64,000 nt of DNA from Pseudonocardia autotrophica (GTDB lineage Bacteria > Actinomycetota > Actinomycetes > Mycobacteriales > Pseudonocardiaceae), in assembly GCF_003945385.1 (NCBI RefSeq), contig NZ_AP018920.1:1488001-1552000 (forward strand), written 5' to 3'. Shown here piece after piece: positions 50,743 to 59,443 of this stretch. Each line of letters starts with the position of its first letter. The stretch's first letter is position 1. Under the pieces are notes generated by a model. The model was not told the DNA's origin and did not search any database. It saw only the letters and a program-made list of their open reading frames with translations. The position numbers and the translations under genes were made by a program.

Positions 50743-51912
50743 TCAGACCGACGTCGGCTGCGGCTCGCGGGAGGCGAGCTCGGCCTCCTTCTCCCGGATG
50801 ATCGGCAGCACCTTCGCCCCGAAGTACTCGACCTCCTCCTGGAAGTGCAGGAAGCCGAGCAGCAGCAGGTTCGCGCCGCGCCGCTTGTACTCGATCGCAC
50901 GATCGGCGATCTGCTCCGGGGTGCCGATGAGCTGGGAGCGGAAGCCGTCGTTGTACTGGACCAGGTCCTCGAACGACGAGTCCGCCCACATCCCGCGCTT
51001 GTCGCCGGTGGCGTTCCCGGCCTGCTGCACGGCGTCCCGGAAGCCTTCCACGGCCGGCCGGTTGGCCTTGGCGATGATCTCGCGCAGCGTCTCGCGGGCC
51101 TCGGACTCGTCGTCGCGGGCGATCAGGAACGCGTTCAGGCCGAACCGGACCGGTGCCGGGCGTTCGGCGGTCTTGGCGTGCCCGAGTACCTCCTCGACCT
51201 GTTCGGTGAAGCCGTCGTAGTCCTTGCCGTTGGAGAAGTACCAGTCGGAGACGGTGCCGCCGTTGCGGCGGGCGGCCGTCGAGTTGCCGCCCTGGAAGAT
51301 CTCCGGGTGCGGCCGCCCGGGTACCTCGACCGGCTTGGGCTTCAGGTCGTAACCGTGCACCCGGTAGAAGTCGCCCGCGAACTCGGCGCCGCTCTCGCCT
51401 GCGGTCCAGATCTCGCGCAGCACCCGGATGAACTCGTTCGCCCGGCGGTAGCGCTCATCGTGCTCCAGCCACGGCTGGCCGAGTGCGGTGAACTCGGCCT
51501 TGAGCCAGCCGGAGACGACGTTGACCGCGATCCGGCCACCCGTCAGGTGGTCCGCGGTCGCCACCCACTTCGCGAGGACGGCGGGCTCCCACAGTCCGGG
51601 ATGCACGGCGGCGATCACCTTCAGCCGCTCGGTCGCCAGGCCCAGCGCGAGCGAGAACGCGGTGGCCTCGTGCTGGTGGTCGGCGCCGTAACTGGCCATG
51701 TAGCGGATCTGGGAGAGCGCGTAGTCGAAACCGTTGTTCTCGGCGGTCCGCGCGAGCCGCACGTTGTAGTCGTAGCCCCAGTCCGTGCGCTGCTCGATGG
51801 TGCTCGTGACGAGGCCGCCGGAGACGTTCGGGACCCAGTAGGCGAACTTCAGCGGCTCGGAGATCTGGGCGTTCAGCGTGGTGTCGAGGGAGTCGATGGT
51901 GTTCTCGGACAT
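50743..51912 (-). CDS. sfnG: Dimethylsulfone monooxygenase
   Basis: The 389-residue luciferase-like (LLM) flavoprotein matches SfnG: LKFAYWVPNVSGGLVTSTIEQ, DYNVRLARTAENNGFDYALSQIRYMASYGA, KVIAAVHPGLWEPAVLAK and GGRIAVNVVSGWLKAEF. With FMNH2 and oxygen it converts dimethylsulfone to methanesulfinate, a step in using sulfones as a sulfur source. An AGGAGA site precedes the ATG. A leader peptide of the sulfur type lies 100 bp upstream, so expression is probably sulfur-regulated. No FMN reductase is adjacent. Confidence 0.88.
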   Translation of the reverse strand: MSENTIDSLDTTLNAQISEPLKFAYWVPNVSGGLVTSTIEQRTDWGYDYNVRLARTAENNGFDYALSQIRYMASYGADHQHEATAFSLALGLATERLKVIAAVHPGLWEPAVLAKWVATADHLTGGRIAVNVVSGWLKAEFTALGQPWLEHDERYRRANEFIRVLREIWTAGESGAEFAGDFYRVHGYDLKPKPVEVPGRPHPEIFQGGNSTAARRNGGTVSDWYFSNGKDYDGFTEQVEEVLGHAKTAERPAPVRFGLNAFLIARDDESEARETLREIIAKANRPAVEGFRDAVQQAGNATGDKRGMWADSSFEDLVQYNDGFRSQLIGTPEQIADRAIEYKRRGANLLLLGFLHFQEEVEYFGAKVLPIIREKEAELASREPQPTSV

Positions 51913-51992
51913 GTAAGGAGATCTCCTGGTGGTCGTCCGCCGTGCGGCGGTCCGGGCGTGCGTGGGCGCCCGGTGCGGGAGGAAGGAAGCAA

Positions 51993-52027
51993 CAGGCCTG
52001 GTGACCGATGGGTCAGCGACAGGCCTG
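51993..52027 (-). promoter_or_regulatory. Possible attenuator hairpin after the leader peptide
   Basis: CAGGCCTG occurs at 51993-52000 and 52020-52027. The two copies can pair as an 8-bp stem around 19 bases that include the end of the leader peptide gene. Ribosome position at the leader's stop could decide whether it forms. This is inference from structure only. Confidence 0.4.
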
Positions 52028-52084
52028 GCTCGTGACGACCTGGTGATCGACGTGACGGCGACGCGTCAGCAGGAAGGCGATCAC
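52013..52084 (-). CDS. Sulfur-responsive leader peptide (23 residues) upstream of sfnG
   Basis: A GTG-started frame of exactly the same length as the one at 50538 encodes LTRRRHVDHQVVTSQACR at its end. The shared LTRRRHVD core and the final CR make the pair homologous. It is followed by a potential hairpin and then sfnG, 100 bp downstream on the same strand. A cysteine/sulfur attenuation role is inferred from the family. Confidence 0.75.
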   Translation of the reverse strand: MIAFLLTRRRHVDHQVVTSQACR

Positions 52085-52264
52085 GCGTCTACACAACCGA
52101 GGTGCGGCGCCGCTGTCAACCGTGCGCTGTGCAACTCCAGCATCGCCGCCCCGGCGCGGGCCCCGGATCATCGGCCGCCGGAGCCGGTGCGCAGCCCGCG
52201 GCCCCGCCCCGCACACCCGCTCGCGTCGACGAGGCTGTCTCGCGTGGGCCCCTCGGCGAACGAG

Positions 52265-52888
52265 TTATCTCGAATTCACTCGAGCCACCGGGACACCGAG
52301 GCAGCCGTGCGCCAGCTCGACGAGCCGCACGGCCATCCGGTCCGGCTCCAGGCCGCTGCGGAAGAACAGCGTCGACTGGATCGCCCCGGTGGCCGCGTGC
52401 ACGGCTAGCCGGAGCTCGGCGTCGGCCAGGTCGGGGCGCAGCGGGCCGAGCACGTGCACCCAGTCCTCGACGTAGTGGCGCTGGCGCCGCCGCAGCGAGC
52501 GCCGCTCGTCCTCGGGCAGGGTGTGCGACTCCCGGTGATAGACCGCGAGCTCGGAGCGATGCGTGAGCGCCACCGCCACATGGTCACTGACCAGTAGGGA
52601 CAGCGCCTCCGCGTCGGAGTCGCCGCGGGCCAGCGCATCGGCGGCGCCGGCCTCGAGGCGGGCCATGCCACGGTCCAGCAGGGCGACCAGGATCGCCTCC
52701 TTGGAGGCGAAGTGCCGGTAGATCCCGGAGCCGACGATGCCCGCCTCGGCGCCGATCTCGGTCATCCCGACGGTGTGGAACCCGCGCCCCGCGGCCAGCC
52801 TGGCCGCCGCGGCGAGGATGCGCTCGGCGCGGTCCGGATCCCGGCGACGGCGAACGGCCCCGCCGGAGTGCTGGGTTTCCGTGACCAT
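52265..52888 (-). CDS. TetR-family transcriptional regulator
   Basis: The 207-residue protein has the TetR HTH: ERILAAAARLAAGRGFHTVGMTEIGAEAGIVGSGIYRHFASKEAILVALL. A helical ligand domain of about 140 residues follows. It is divergent from the acyl-CoA dehydrogenase operon, with 124 bp between the starts, and the gap contains four 16-bp repeats. This strongly suggests control of that operon by an acyl-CoA ligand, as for related TetR regulators of lipid and terpenoid catabolism. Confidence 0.88.
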   Translation of the reverse strand: MVTETQHSGGAVRRRRDPDRAERILAAAARLAAGRGFHTVGMTEIGAEAGIVGSGIYRHFASKEAILVALLDRGMARLEAGAADALARGDSDAEALSLLVSDHVAVALTHRSELAVYHRESHTLPEDERRSLRRRQRHYVEDWVHVLGPLRPDLADAELRLAVHAATGAIQSTLFFRSGLEPDRMAVRLVELAHGCLGVPVARVNSR

Positions 52889-52934
52889 CTTCTCAGCATG
52901 TCAGCCGACCGGTAGTGTCCGCCATGAGTGAACT

Positions 52935-52998
52935 CGAAATCACTACGTCACGAGATCACTATGTCCCGAGATCACGATGTCGTGAGATCACGATGTGA
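52935..52998 (+). repeat. Four tandem 16-bp repeats, candidate TetR operator
   Basis: Units at 52935-52950, 52951-52966, 52967-52982 and 52983-52998 share the pattern CGAGATCACKATGTCN, with sequence drift between copies. They fill the gap between the divergent TetR and dehydrogenase genes and end 14 bp before the dehydrogenase GTG. Either multiple regulator sites or a slippage expansion could explain them. Confidence 0.65.
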
Positions 52999-53012
52999 GG
53001 TGGGGAGTCGGC

Positions 53013-54164
53013 GTGGACTTCACCGAGACCGACGAGGAGCGCGATCTGCGGGCCGCCGTGTCGGCGATCGCGGGCTCGTTCGGCAGCGAGTACTACCTGC
53101 GGTGCGCCCGCGAGGGCAAGCACACCCACGAGCTGTGGTCGGCGATGGGAAAGGCCGGCTTCCTGGGGGTGAACGTCGCCGAGGCCTACGGCGGCGGGGG
53201 CGGCGGGCTGGTCGAGCTGTCCGTCGTCTGCGAGGAGGCCGCGGCGCAGGGTGCCCCACTGCTGCTCGTCCTGGTGTCGGCGGCGATCTCGGCCGAGGTG
53301 ATCGGCGAGTTCGGCTCCGACGAGCTGCGCAGCCGCTGGCTGCCCGGCCTGGCCGACGGCTCCACCAAGGTCGTCTTCGCGATCACCGAGCCGGAGGCGG
53401 GCTCCAACACCCACCGGATGGCGACGCGCGCCGAGCGCGACGGCGACGACTGGGTGCTCAACGGCACCAAGCACTACATCTCCGGCACCGACGACGCCGA
53501 GGCCGTGCTGGTCGTCGCCCGCACCGGCCGGGACGCCGCGGACCGCGCGCAGCTCAGCCTGTTCGTCGTCCCGGTCGACACCCCCGGCCTGGCCCGTACC
53601 CCGCTCCCGGTCGACCTGATCGCACCGGACAAGCAGCACGTCCTGCACTTCGACGACGTCCGGGTGCCCGCCGGGAATCTGGTAGGCACCGAGGGCGACG
53701 GGTTCCGGCAGGTGTTCCGCGGGCTCAACCCGGAGCGGATCACCGGTGCCGCGCTCGGCGTCGGCATCGCCCGGTTCGCGCTGGCGAAGGCCGCCGAGTA
53801 CGCCCGCACCCGGCAGGTGTGGGGCACCCCGATCGGGGCGCACCAGGGCGTCGCGCATCCGCTGGCGAAGGCCCGGATCGAGACCGAGCTGGCGGCTCTG
53901 ATGACCCGCAAGGCGGCCTGGCTGCACGACCGCGGCCGGCCGGCGGGCGAGGAGTCGAACATGGCCAAGTACGCGGCCGCCGAGGCCGCGATGCACGCGA
54001 TCGAGGCCGCGATGCAGACGCACGGCGGCAACGGCCTGGCCAGCGAGTACGGCCTCATCCCGTACTGGGGGATGGCGCGGCTGATGCAGGTGGCGCCGGT
54101 GAACCGGGAGATGATCCTCAACCACGTCGCCCAGCACGGCCTGGGCCTGCCCCGCTCGTACTGA
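53013..54164 (+). CDS. Acyl-CoA dehydrogenase
   Basis: The 383-residue flavoprotein has the usual three-domain acyl-CoA dehydrogenase pattern: GFLGVNVAEAYGGGGGG, the FAD-site FAITEPEAGSNTHRMATRA, WVLNGTKHYISG, and the C-terminal helical part ending AMQTHGGNGLASEYGLIPYWGMARLMQV. It introduces the 2,3-double bond into an acyl-CoA, here probably a branched one (citronellyl- or leucine-derived), judged by the carboxylase genes that follow. The start is GTG at 53013 behind GGGGAG. It leads a six-gene operon. Confidence 0.88.
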   Translation: MDFTETDEERDLRAAVSAIAGSFGSEYYLRCAREGKHTHELWSAMGKAGFLGVNVAEAYGGGGGGLVELSVVCEEAAAQGAPLLLVLVSAAISAEVIGEFGSDELRSRWLPGLADGSTKVVFAITEPEAGSNTHRMATRAERDGDDWVLNGTKHYISGTDDAEAVLVVARTGRDAADRAQLSLFVVPVDTPGLARTPLPVDLIAPDKQHVLHFDDVRVPAGNLVGTEGDGFRQVFRGLNPERITGAALGVGIARFALAKAAEYARTRQVWGTPIGAHQGVAHPLAKARIETELAALMTRKAAWLHDRGRPAGEESNMAKYAAAEAAMHAIEAAMQTHGGNGLASEYGLIPYWGMARLMQVAPVNREMILNHVAQHGLGLPRSY

Positions 54165-54200
54165 CCGACGATCCCGGCCGCATCCGGGGAGGGAGCCGGC

Positions 54201-55799
54201 ATGGCCGTCCTGAGATCTGCACTGGACACGACGAGCGAGGAGTACCGGCGCAACCGGGCCGGCCAGCTCGACGCGATCGACGCACTCGACGCGGAACTGG
54301 CGAAGGTCGTCGCCGGCGGCGGCGAGCGGTACGTCGCGCGGCACCGCGAGCGCGGGAAGCTGCCGGTCCGGGAACGCCTGGAGCTGCTGCTCGACCCGGA
54401 CTCGCCGTTCCTGGAGCTGTCCGCGCTGGCGGCATGGGGCACCGGGTTCACCGTCGGGGCGTCGCTGCTCACCGGGATCGGCGTGGTGTCCGGCGTCGAG
54501 TGCATGGTGATCGCGCACGACCCGACCGTGCGCGGCGGTGCGATGAACCCGTACTCGCTGCGCAAGTCGCTGCGGGCGCTGGAGATCGCCCGGCTCAACC
54601 GGCTCCCGGTGATCAACCTGGTCGAGTCCGGCGGCGCCGACCTGCCCACCCAGGCGGAGCTGTTCGTGCCCGCCGGGCGGATCTTCCACGAGCTGACCGA
54701 GCTGTCCTCGCTGGGCATCCCGACCGTCGCGCTGGTGTTCGGCAACTCCACAGCGGGCGGTGCGTACGTGCCCGGCATGTGCGATCACGCGGTGCTCGTC
54801 GACCAGGGCGCGAAGGTGTTCCTCGGCGGGCCACCGCTGGTCAAGATGGCCACCGGGGAGGACGCCGACGACGAGTCGCTGGGCGGTGCCGAGATGCACT
54901 CCCGGGTCTCGGGGCTGTCCGACCACTTCGCCGTCGACGAGCCGGATGCGATCCGGATCGGCCGCGAGATCGTCGCCCGGTTCAACTGGCGCAAGCACGG
55001 GCCCGCCCCGTCGTACCCGCCCATCGACCCGTTGTACGACCCGGAGGAGATCCTCGGCCTGCTCCCACCGGAGTCGAAGGTGCCCTTCGACCCGCGGGAG
55101 GTGCTGGCCCGGGTCGTCGACGGTTCCGAGTTCGACGAGTACAAGCAGCTCTACGGCACCTCGCTGGTCACCGGCTGGGCGAGCGTGCACGGCTACCCGG
55201 TCGGGGTCCTCGCGAACCACCGCGGCGTGCTGTTCAGCGAGGAGGCGAAGAAGGCCACCGAGTTCATCCTGCTCGCGAACCAGACCGACACCCCGCTGGT
55301 CTTCCTGCAGAACACCACCGGCTACATGGTCGGCGCCGACTACGAGCAGGGCGGGATCATCAAGGACGGCGCCAAGATGATCAACGCGGTGACCAACTCG
55401 CGGGTGCCGCACCTGACGATCAACATGGCGTCGTCGTTCGGGGCCGGGAACTACGGCATGTCCGGGCGCGCGTACGACCCGCGGCTGATGTTCGCCTGGC
55501 CCTCGGCGAAGCTCGCCGTGATGGGCGCCGCGCAGCTGGCCGGGGTGCTGTCGATCGTCGGGCGGGCGTCCGCGCAGTCCCAGGGCAAGCCGTTCGACGA
55601 GGCGGCCGACGCGGCCCGCACCGCCGCGATCGAGTCGCAGATCGAGGCCGAGTCGCACGCGTTCTACGTGACCGCCCGGCTCTACGACGACGGCATCGTC
55701 GATCCCCGGGACACCCGCACCGTGCTGGGGATGTCGCTGTCCGCGGTGCACAACCAGACGATCGAGGGGCGCCGCGGCTTCGGCGTCTTCCGGATGTGA
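54201..55799 (+). CDS. Acyl-CoA carboxylase beta subunit (MCC/geranyl-CoA type)
   Basis: The 532-residue carboxyltransferase resembles the beta subunits of methylcrotonyl- and geranyl-CoA carboxylases (LiuB/AtuC): ARHRERGKLPVRERLELLLDPDSPF, VFGNSTAGGAYVPGM, VFLGGPPLVKMATGE and GGIIKDGAKMINAVTNS with SSFGAGNYGMSGRAYDPR. It transfers CO2 from biotin to the gamma carbon of an enoyl-CoA. It partners the alpha subunit gene, whose start overlaps or directly follows its stop. GGGAGG precedes the ATG. The exact substrate is not fixed by the sequence. Confidence 0.88.
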   Translation: MAVLRSALDTTSEEYRRNRAGQLDAIDALDAELAKVVAGGGERYVARHRERGKLPVRERLELLLDPDSPFLELSALAAWGTGFTVGASLLTGIGVVSGVECMVIAHDPTVRGGAMNPYSLRKSLRALEIARLNRLPVINLVESGGADLPTQAELFVPAGRIFHELTELSSLGIPTVALVFGNSTAGGAYVPGMCDHAVLVDQGAKVFLGGPPLVKMATGEDADDESLGGAEMHSRVSGLSDHFAVDEPDAIRIGREIVARFNWRKHGPAPSYPPIDPLYDPEEILGLLPPESKVPFDPREVLARVVDGSEFDEYKQLYGTSLVTGWASVHGYPVGVLANHRGVLFSEEAKKATEFILLANQTDTPLVFLQNTTGYMVGADYEQGGIIKDGAKMINAVTNSRVPHLTINMASSFGAGNYGMSGRAYDPRLMFAWPSAKLAVMGAAQLAGVLSIVGRASAQSQGKPFDEAADAARTAAIESQIEAESHAFYVTARLYDDGIVDPRDTRTVLGMSLSAVHNQTIEGRRGFGVFRM

Positions 55800-55807
55800 G
55801 CGCCGAG

Positions 55808-57790
55808 ATGATCGAGAAACTGCTCGTCGCCAACCGCGGCGAGATCGCCGCCCGGGTGCAGCGCACCGCGCACCGGCTCGGCATCGGGACGGTCGCGGTG
55901 TTCTCCGACGCCGACTCCGGCGCCGGGTTCGTGCACGACGCCGACGAGGCGGTCCGCCTGCCCGGCACCGCGCCGGCCGACACCTACCTGCGCGGCGACC
56001 TGGTGATCGCCGCGGCGCTGGCGACCGGCGCCGACGCCGTCCATCCCGGGTACGGGTTCCTGTCCGAGAACGCGGGCTTCGCGCGGGACTGCGCCGCGGC
56101 CGGACTGACCTTCGTCGGGCCGTCGCCGGAGGCGATCGCCGCAATGGGGTCGAAGGTCGAGGCGAAGGCGTTGATGGAGGCCGCCGGGGTGCCGGTGCTG
56201 CCCGGCGTCACGGTGACCGCGGAGACCGACCTGGCGGCCGCCGGCGAGCGGATCGGGTTCCCGTTGCTGGTCAAGGCCGCCTACGGCGGCGGCGGGCGCG
56301 GCATGCGGGTGGTGGACGATCCGGCCGCGCTGGCGGACGCCGTGGAGTCGGCCCGGCGCGAGGCGGCGGGCGCGTTCGGCGACGGGCTGGTGTTCCTGGA
56401 GCGCTACCTGGTCGATCCGCGGCACGTCGAGGTGCAGATCCTCGGCGACGCGCACGGCGCGGTGGTGCACCTGTTCGAGCGCGAGTGCTCGATCCAGCGG
56501 CGACACCAGAAGATCGTCGAGGAGTGCCCGTCGCCCGCGGTGTCCGAGGCGCTGCGCGCCGAGCTGGGCGCGGCGGCCGTCGCGGCCGGGAAGGCGATCG
56601 GCTACACCGGCGCCGGGACCGTCGAGTTCGTGCTCGTGAACGGGCGCAGCGCAGGCAGCGCGGGCGAGTTCTTCTTCCTGGAGGTCAACACCCGGTTGCA
56701 GGTCGAGCACCCGGTGACCGAGCTGGTCACCGGGCTGGACCTGGTCGAGCAGCAGCTGCGGATCGCCGAGGGCGCGCCGCTCGGCCCCGAGGTGCGCGAC
56801 GCGACGATCACCGGGCACGCGATCGAGGCCCGGCTCTACGCCGAGGACGTCACCGCAGACGGCTATCTCCCGGCGACCGGGACACTGCACCGGTTCGACG
56901 TGCCGGGCGAGGTCCGGGTCGACTCCGGTGTCGGCACCGGCTCGGTCGTCTCCCCGCACTACGACCCGATGCTGGCCAAGGTGATCGCGCACGCGCCCAC
57001 CCGCACCGGTGCCGCCCGCGCGCTGGGCCGGGCGCTGTCCGGGGCGGCGCTGCACGGTGTCACCACCAACCGGGACCTGCTCGTCGGGATCCTGCGCTCG
57101 CCGGAGTTCCTGGCCGGCGACACCGACACCGGGTTCCTGGTGCGGCACGATCCGGTCGCGCTCGGCGCGGGCACACTGTCCGGCGACGGGCACCGGCACG
57201 CCGCCGCCGCGGCGCTGGCCGCGCAGGCGTCGCACCGGAGTAGCGCACGGGTGCTGGCCGGGATGCCGTCCGGCTGGCGCAACGTCGGCGGCGCGTTCCA
57301 GCGGGTCACCTACCGGCTGGGGGAGCGCGAGCTGCCGGTCTCCTACCGGTTCCGGCGCGACGGCCTGGACCTGCGGATCGGTGACGAGCCGCTGGCCGCG
57401 ACACCGGTGTCGGTGACGCCGGACGCGGTGGTCCTGGAGATCGACGGCATCCGGCGGATACACCGGGTGCACCGCGCCGACGGTGTGTCCTACGTGGACG
57501 GGCCGGACGGCTCGGTGGCGCTGCACGAGGTGCCCCGGTTCGCCGACCCGAACGCGATCACCCGGGCGGGATCGCTGCTCGCGCCGATGCCGGGATCGGT
57601 GGCCCGGGTGCACGCCGCGGTGGGCGACGAGGTCACCGCCGGGCAGCCACTCGTCGTGCTGGAGGCGATGAAGATGGAGCACACGATCGCCGCGCCCGCG
57701 GACGGCGTCCTCGGCGAGCTGCGGGTCACGCCCGGCGACCAGGTCGACTCCGGGCAGGTACTGGCCGTGGTCGAGGAGCCCGGGTCATGA
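55808..57790 (+). CDS. Acyl-CoA carboxylase alpha subunit (biotin carboxylase-BCCP)
   Basis: The 660-residue subunit contains biotin carboxylase (about 1-450; MIEKLLVANRGEIAARVQRTA, KAAYGGGGRGMRVV, EVNTRLQVEHPVTELVTG), a BT-like linker and a C-terminal biotinyl domain with the biotin lysine in LEAMKMEHTI. It carboxylates its own biotin with ATP and bicarbonate and works with the beta subunit. An alternative GTG start at 55796 overlaps the preceding stop (GTGA) and would add four residues. A second, independent carboxylase system, a single chain, lies at 27550. Confidence 0.9.
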   Translation: MIEKLLVANRGEIAARVQRTAHRLGIGTVAVFSDADSGAGFVHDADEAVRLPGTAPADTYLRGDLVIAAALATGADAVHPGYGFLSENAGFARDCAAAGLTFVGPSPEAIAAMGSKVEAKALMEAAGVPVLPGVTVTAETDLAAAGERIGFPLLVKAAYGGGGRGMRVVDDPAALADAVESARREAAGAFGDGLVFLERYLVDPRHVEVQILGDAHGAVVHLFERECSIQRRHQKIVEECPSPAVSEALRAELGAAAVAAGKAIGYTGAGTVEFVLVNGRSAGSAGEFFFLEVNTRLQVEHPVTELVTGLDLVEQQLRIAEGAPLGPEVRDATITGHAIEARLYAEDVTADGYLPATGTLHRFDVPGEVRVDSGVGTGSVVSPHYDPMLAKVIAHAPTRTGAARALGRALSGAALHGVTTNRDLLVGILRSPEFLAGDTDTGFLVRHDPVALGAGTLSGDGHRHAAAAALAAQASHRSSARVLAGMPSGWRNVGGAFQRVTYRLGERELPVSYRFRRDGLDLRIGDEPLAATPVSVTPDAVVLEIDGIRRIHRVHRADGVSYVDGPDGSVALHEVPRFADPNAITRAGSLLAPMPGSVARVHAAVGDEVTAGQPLVVLEAMKMEHTIAAPADGVLGELRVTPGDQVDSGQVLAVVEEPGS

Positions 57791-57854
57791 TCCGCGTCCT
57801 GGGAGTGCACGTGCCCGTACCGAGCCGCCACACTCCCGAGACGGGGATCATGGG

Positions 57855-59345
57855 ATGAACATCGCGACCCTGTTGCGCCGCGCCGCGGCCGACCACCCGT
57901 CGTCGACGGCGGTGGCCCTGGACGACGCCGAGACCAGCTACGCCGAGCTCGCCGAGCGGGCCGCCCGGTTCGCCGGCCACCTGCACGGTCGCGGCACCGC
58001 CGTCGGCGACCGGATCGGCTTCTTCCTGCCCAACCATCCCGACTACCTGGCCGGGCTGATCGGTACCTGGCAGGCGGGCGCGGTCGCCGTCCCGCTGAAC
58101 GCGCTGTTCCCGGACGCCGCGCTGCGGCACGCGATCACCGACTCCGGGGCGGAGTTGCTGGTGCTGCCCGAGTCCGAGGTCGAGCGGGTCCGCGGGCTCG
58201 CACCGGGCGTCGAGCTGCTCACCCTGGGCCCGGCGTTCGACGCCGCGATCACCGGCGCGCAGCCGGCGCCCGGCGTGACACCCCGGCTGGACGGCGACGA
58301 CGCGTTGGTCATGTACACCTCCGGTTCCACCGGCGTACCCAAGGGCGTCCGGCAGACGCACCGCAACACCTGGGCACAGGTCGAGGGCGTGATCGACCTC
58401 TACCGGCTGACCGCCGACGACCACGTGCTCAACTGCATGCCGCTGTTCCACGTCGGCGGCCTGCAGCTGGCGAGCCTGCCGGTGCTGGCCCGCGGCGGCC
58501 GGATCACCTTCATGCCGCGCTGGGACGCACTGGTCTGGCTGGATCTCGCACAGCGGCTGCGGCCCACCTACGGCGGGCTGATCTCGACGATGATGATCGA
58601 CGTCGGGAACCGGACGGTGGACGCGCCGGTCGTGCTGGACTCGTTCCGGATCTGCATGTTCGGCGGCTCGCGCACCCCGACGGCGGCGATCGACCGGCTC
58701 CGCGACGGCACCGGAATCGAGGGCACCGAGATCTACGGCCAGACCGAGCAGAGTGGCTTGGTCGTGTCCTACGCGCCCGGCGAGGAGCGCCGGCCAGGAT
58801 CGATGGGACGCCCGCTGGAGCAGGTCGTGCAGACCCGGCTGGTGTCCCCGGCGACCGGATCGGATGTCACCGGTCCCGGCGAGGTCGGCGAGCTGTGGGT
58901 GCGCGGCGACGCCGTCACCCCCGGCTACCGGAACCTGCCGGAGCTGACCGCACAGCGCTGGAGCGGCGGCTGGTTCCGCACCGGCGACCTGGTGTCCCGC
59001 GACGACGACGGCTACCTCTACTACACCGACCGGATCGACGACATGATCGTCTCCGGCGGGGAGAACGTGTTCCCGCAGATGGTCGAGGAGCACCTGGCAG
59101 CGCATCCCGATCTCGCCGAGGTCGCGGTGATCGGCACCGCGCACGAGCGCTGGGTGGAGCAGGTCACCGCGGTCGTCGTCCCGAACCGGGCCGGGATCAC
59201 CGCCGACGAGATCGCCGCCTGGTGTGCCACCCATCCGGACCTGCGCGGGATCGCCCGGCCCCGGCGGATCGAGGTCGTCGAGGAGCTGCCGCGCACCGGC
59301 AGCGGGAAGCTGGACCGGCCGACCCTGCGGGAGCGGTTCCGGTGA
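57855..59345 (+). CDS. AMP-forming acyl-CoA ligase
   Basis: The 496-residue ANL enzyme has motif A8-type loops VMYTSGSTGVPKGVRQTH, GTEIYGQTEQSG, YYTDRIDDMIVSGGENVFP and the C-terminal lysine motif RTGSGKLDRPTLRE. It activates a carboxylic acid to its CoA thioester via an acyl-adenylate, which would feed the dehydrogenase and carboxylase of the same operon. The 64-bp gap from the alpha subunit has no terminator. The acid cannot be identified from sequence; a branched or terpenoid acid fits the neighbours. Confidence 0.88.
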   Translation: MNIATLLRRAAADHPSSTAVALDDAETSYAELAERAARFAGHLHGRGTAVGDRIGFFLPNHPDYLAGLIGTWQAGAVAVPLNALFPDAALRHAITDSGAELLVLPESEVERVRGLAPGVELLTLGPAFDAAITGAQPAPGVTPRLDGDDALVMYTSGSTGVPKGVRQTHRNTWAQVEGVIDLYRLTADDHVLNCMPLFHVGGLQLASLPVLARGGRITFMPRWDALVWLDLAQRLRPTYGGLISTMMIDVGNRTVDAPVVLDSFRICMFGGSRTPTAAIDRLRDGTGIEGTEIYGQTEQSGLVVSYAPGEERRPGSMGRPLEQVVQTRLVSPATGSDVTGPGEVGELWVRGDAVTPGYRNLPELTAQRWSGGWFRTGDLVSRDDDGYLYYTDRIDDMIVSGGENVFPQMVEEHLAAHPDLAEVAVIGTAHERWVEQVTAVVVPNRAGITADEIAAWCATHPDLRGIARPRRIEVVEELPRTGSGKLDRPTLRERFR

Positions 59346-59443
59346 GCGCGCCGGCTCGCACCGCGCCGTCCACCCCGGTCGGCGCGCAGGAGGGGCCCGC
59401 GGTGCCTCGTGAGCGCCGCACCGCGGCCCGGGAAGGAGCCTGA

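Noticed and set aside
50195..50801. Plus-strand frames through the degenerate repeats right of the IS
   Set aside because: Composition follows the repeats and changes character at their edges; no ribosome binding site.
52928..55800. In-frame upstream extension of the carboxylase alpha subunit over two other genes
   Set aside because: The region encodes the dehydrogenase and beta subunit in other frames; the alpha subunit begins at its conserved MIEKLLVANRGE.
52959..56144. A 1,061-codon open frame on the minus strand opposite the carboxylase operon
   Set aside because: Low-complexity shadow of the acyl-CoA dehydrogenase and carboxylase genes; no family motif.
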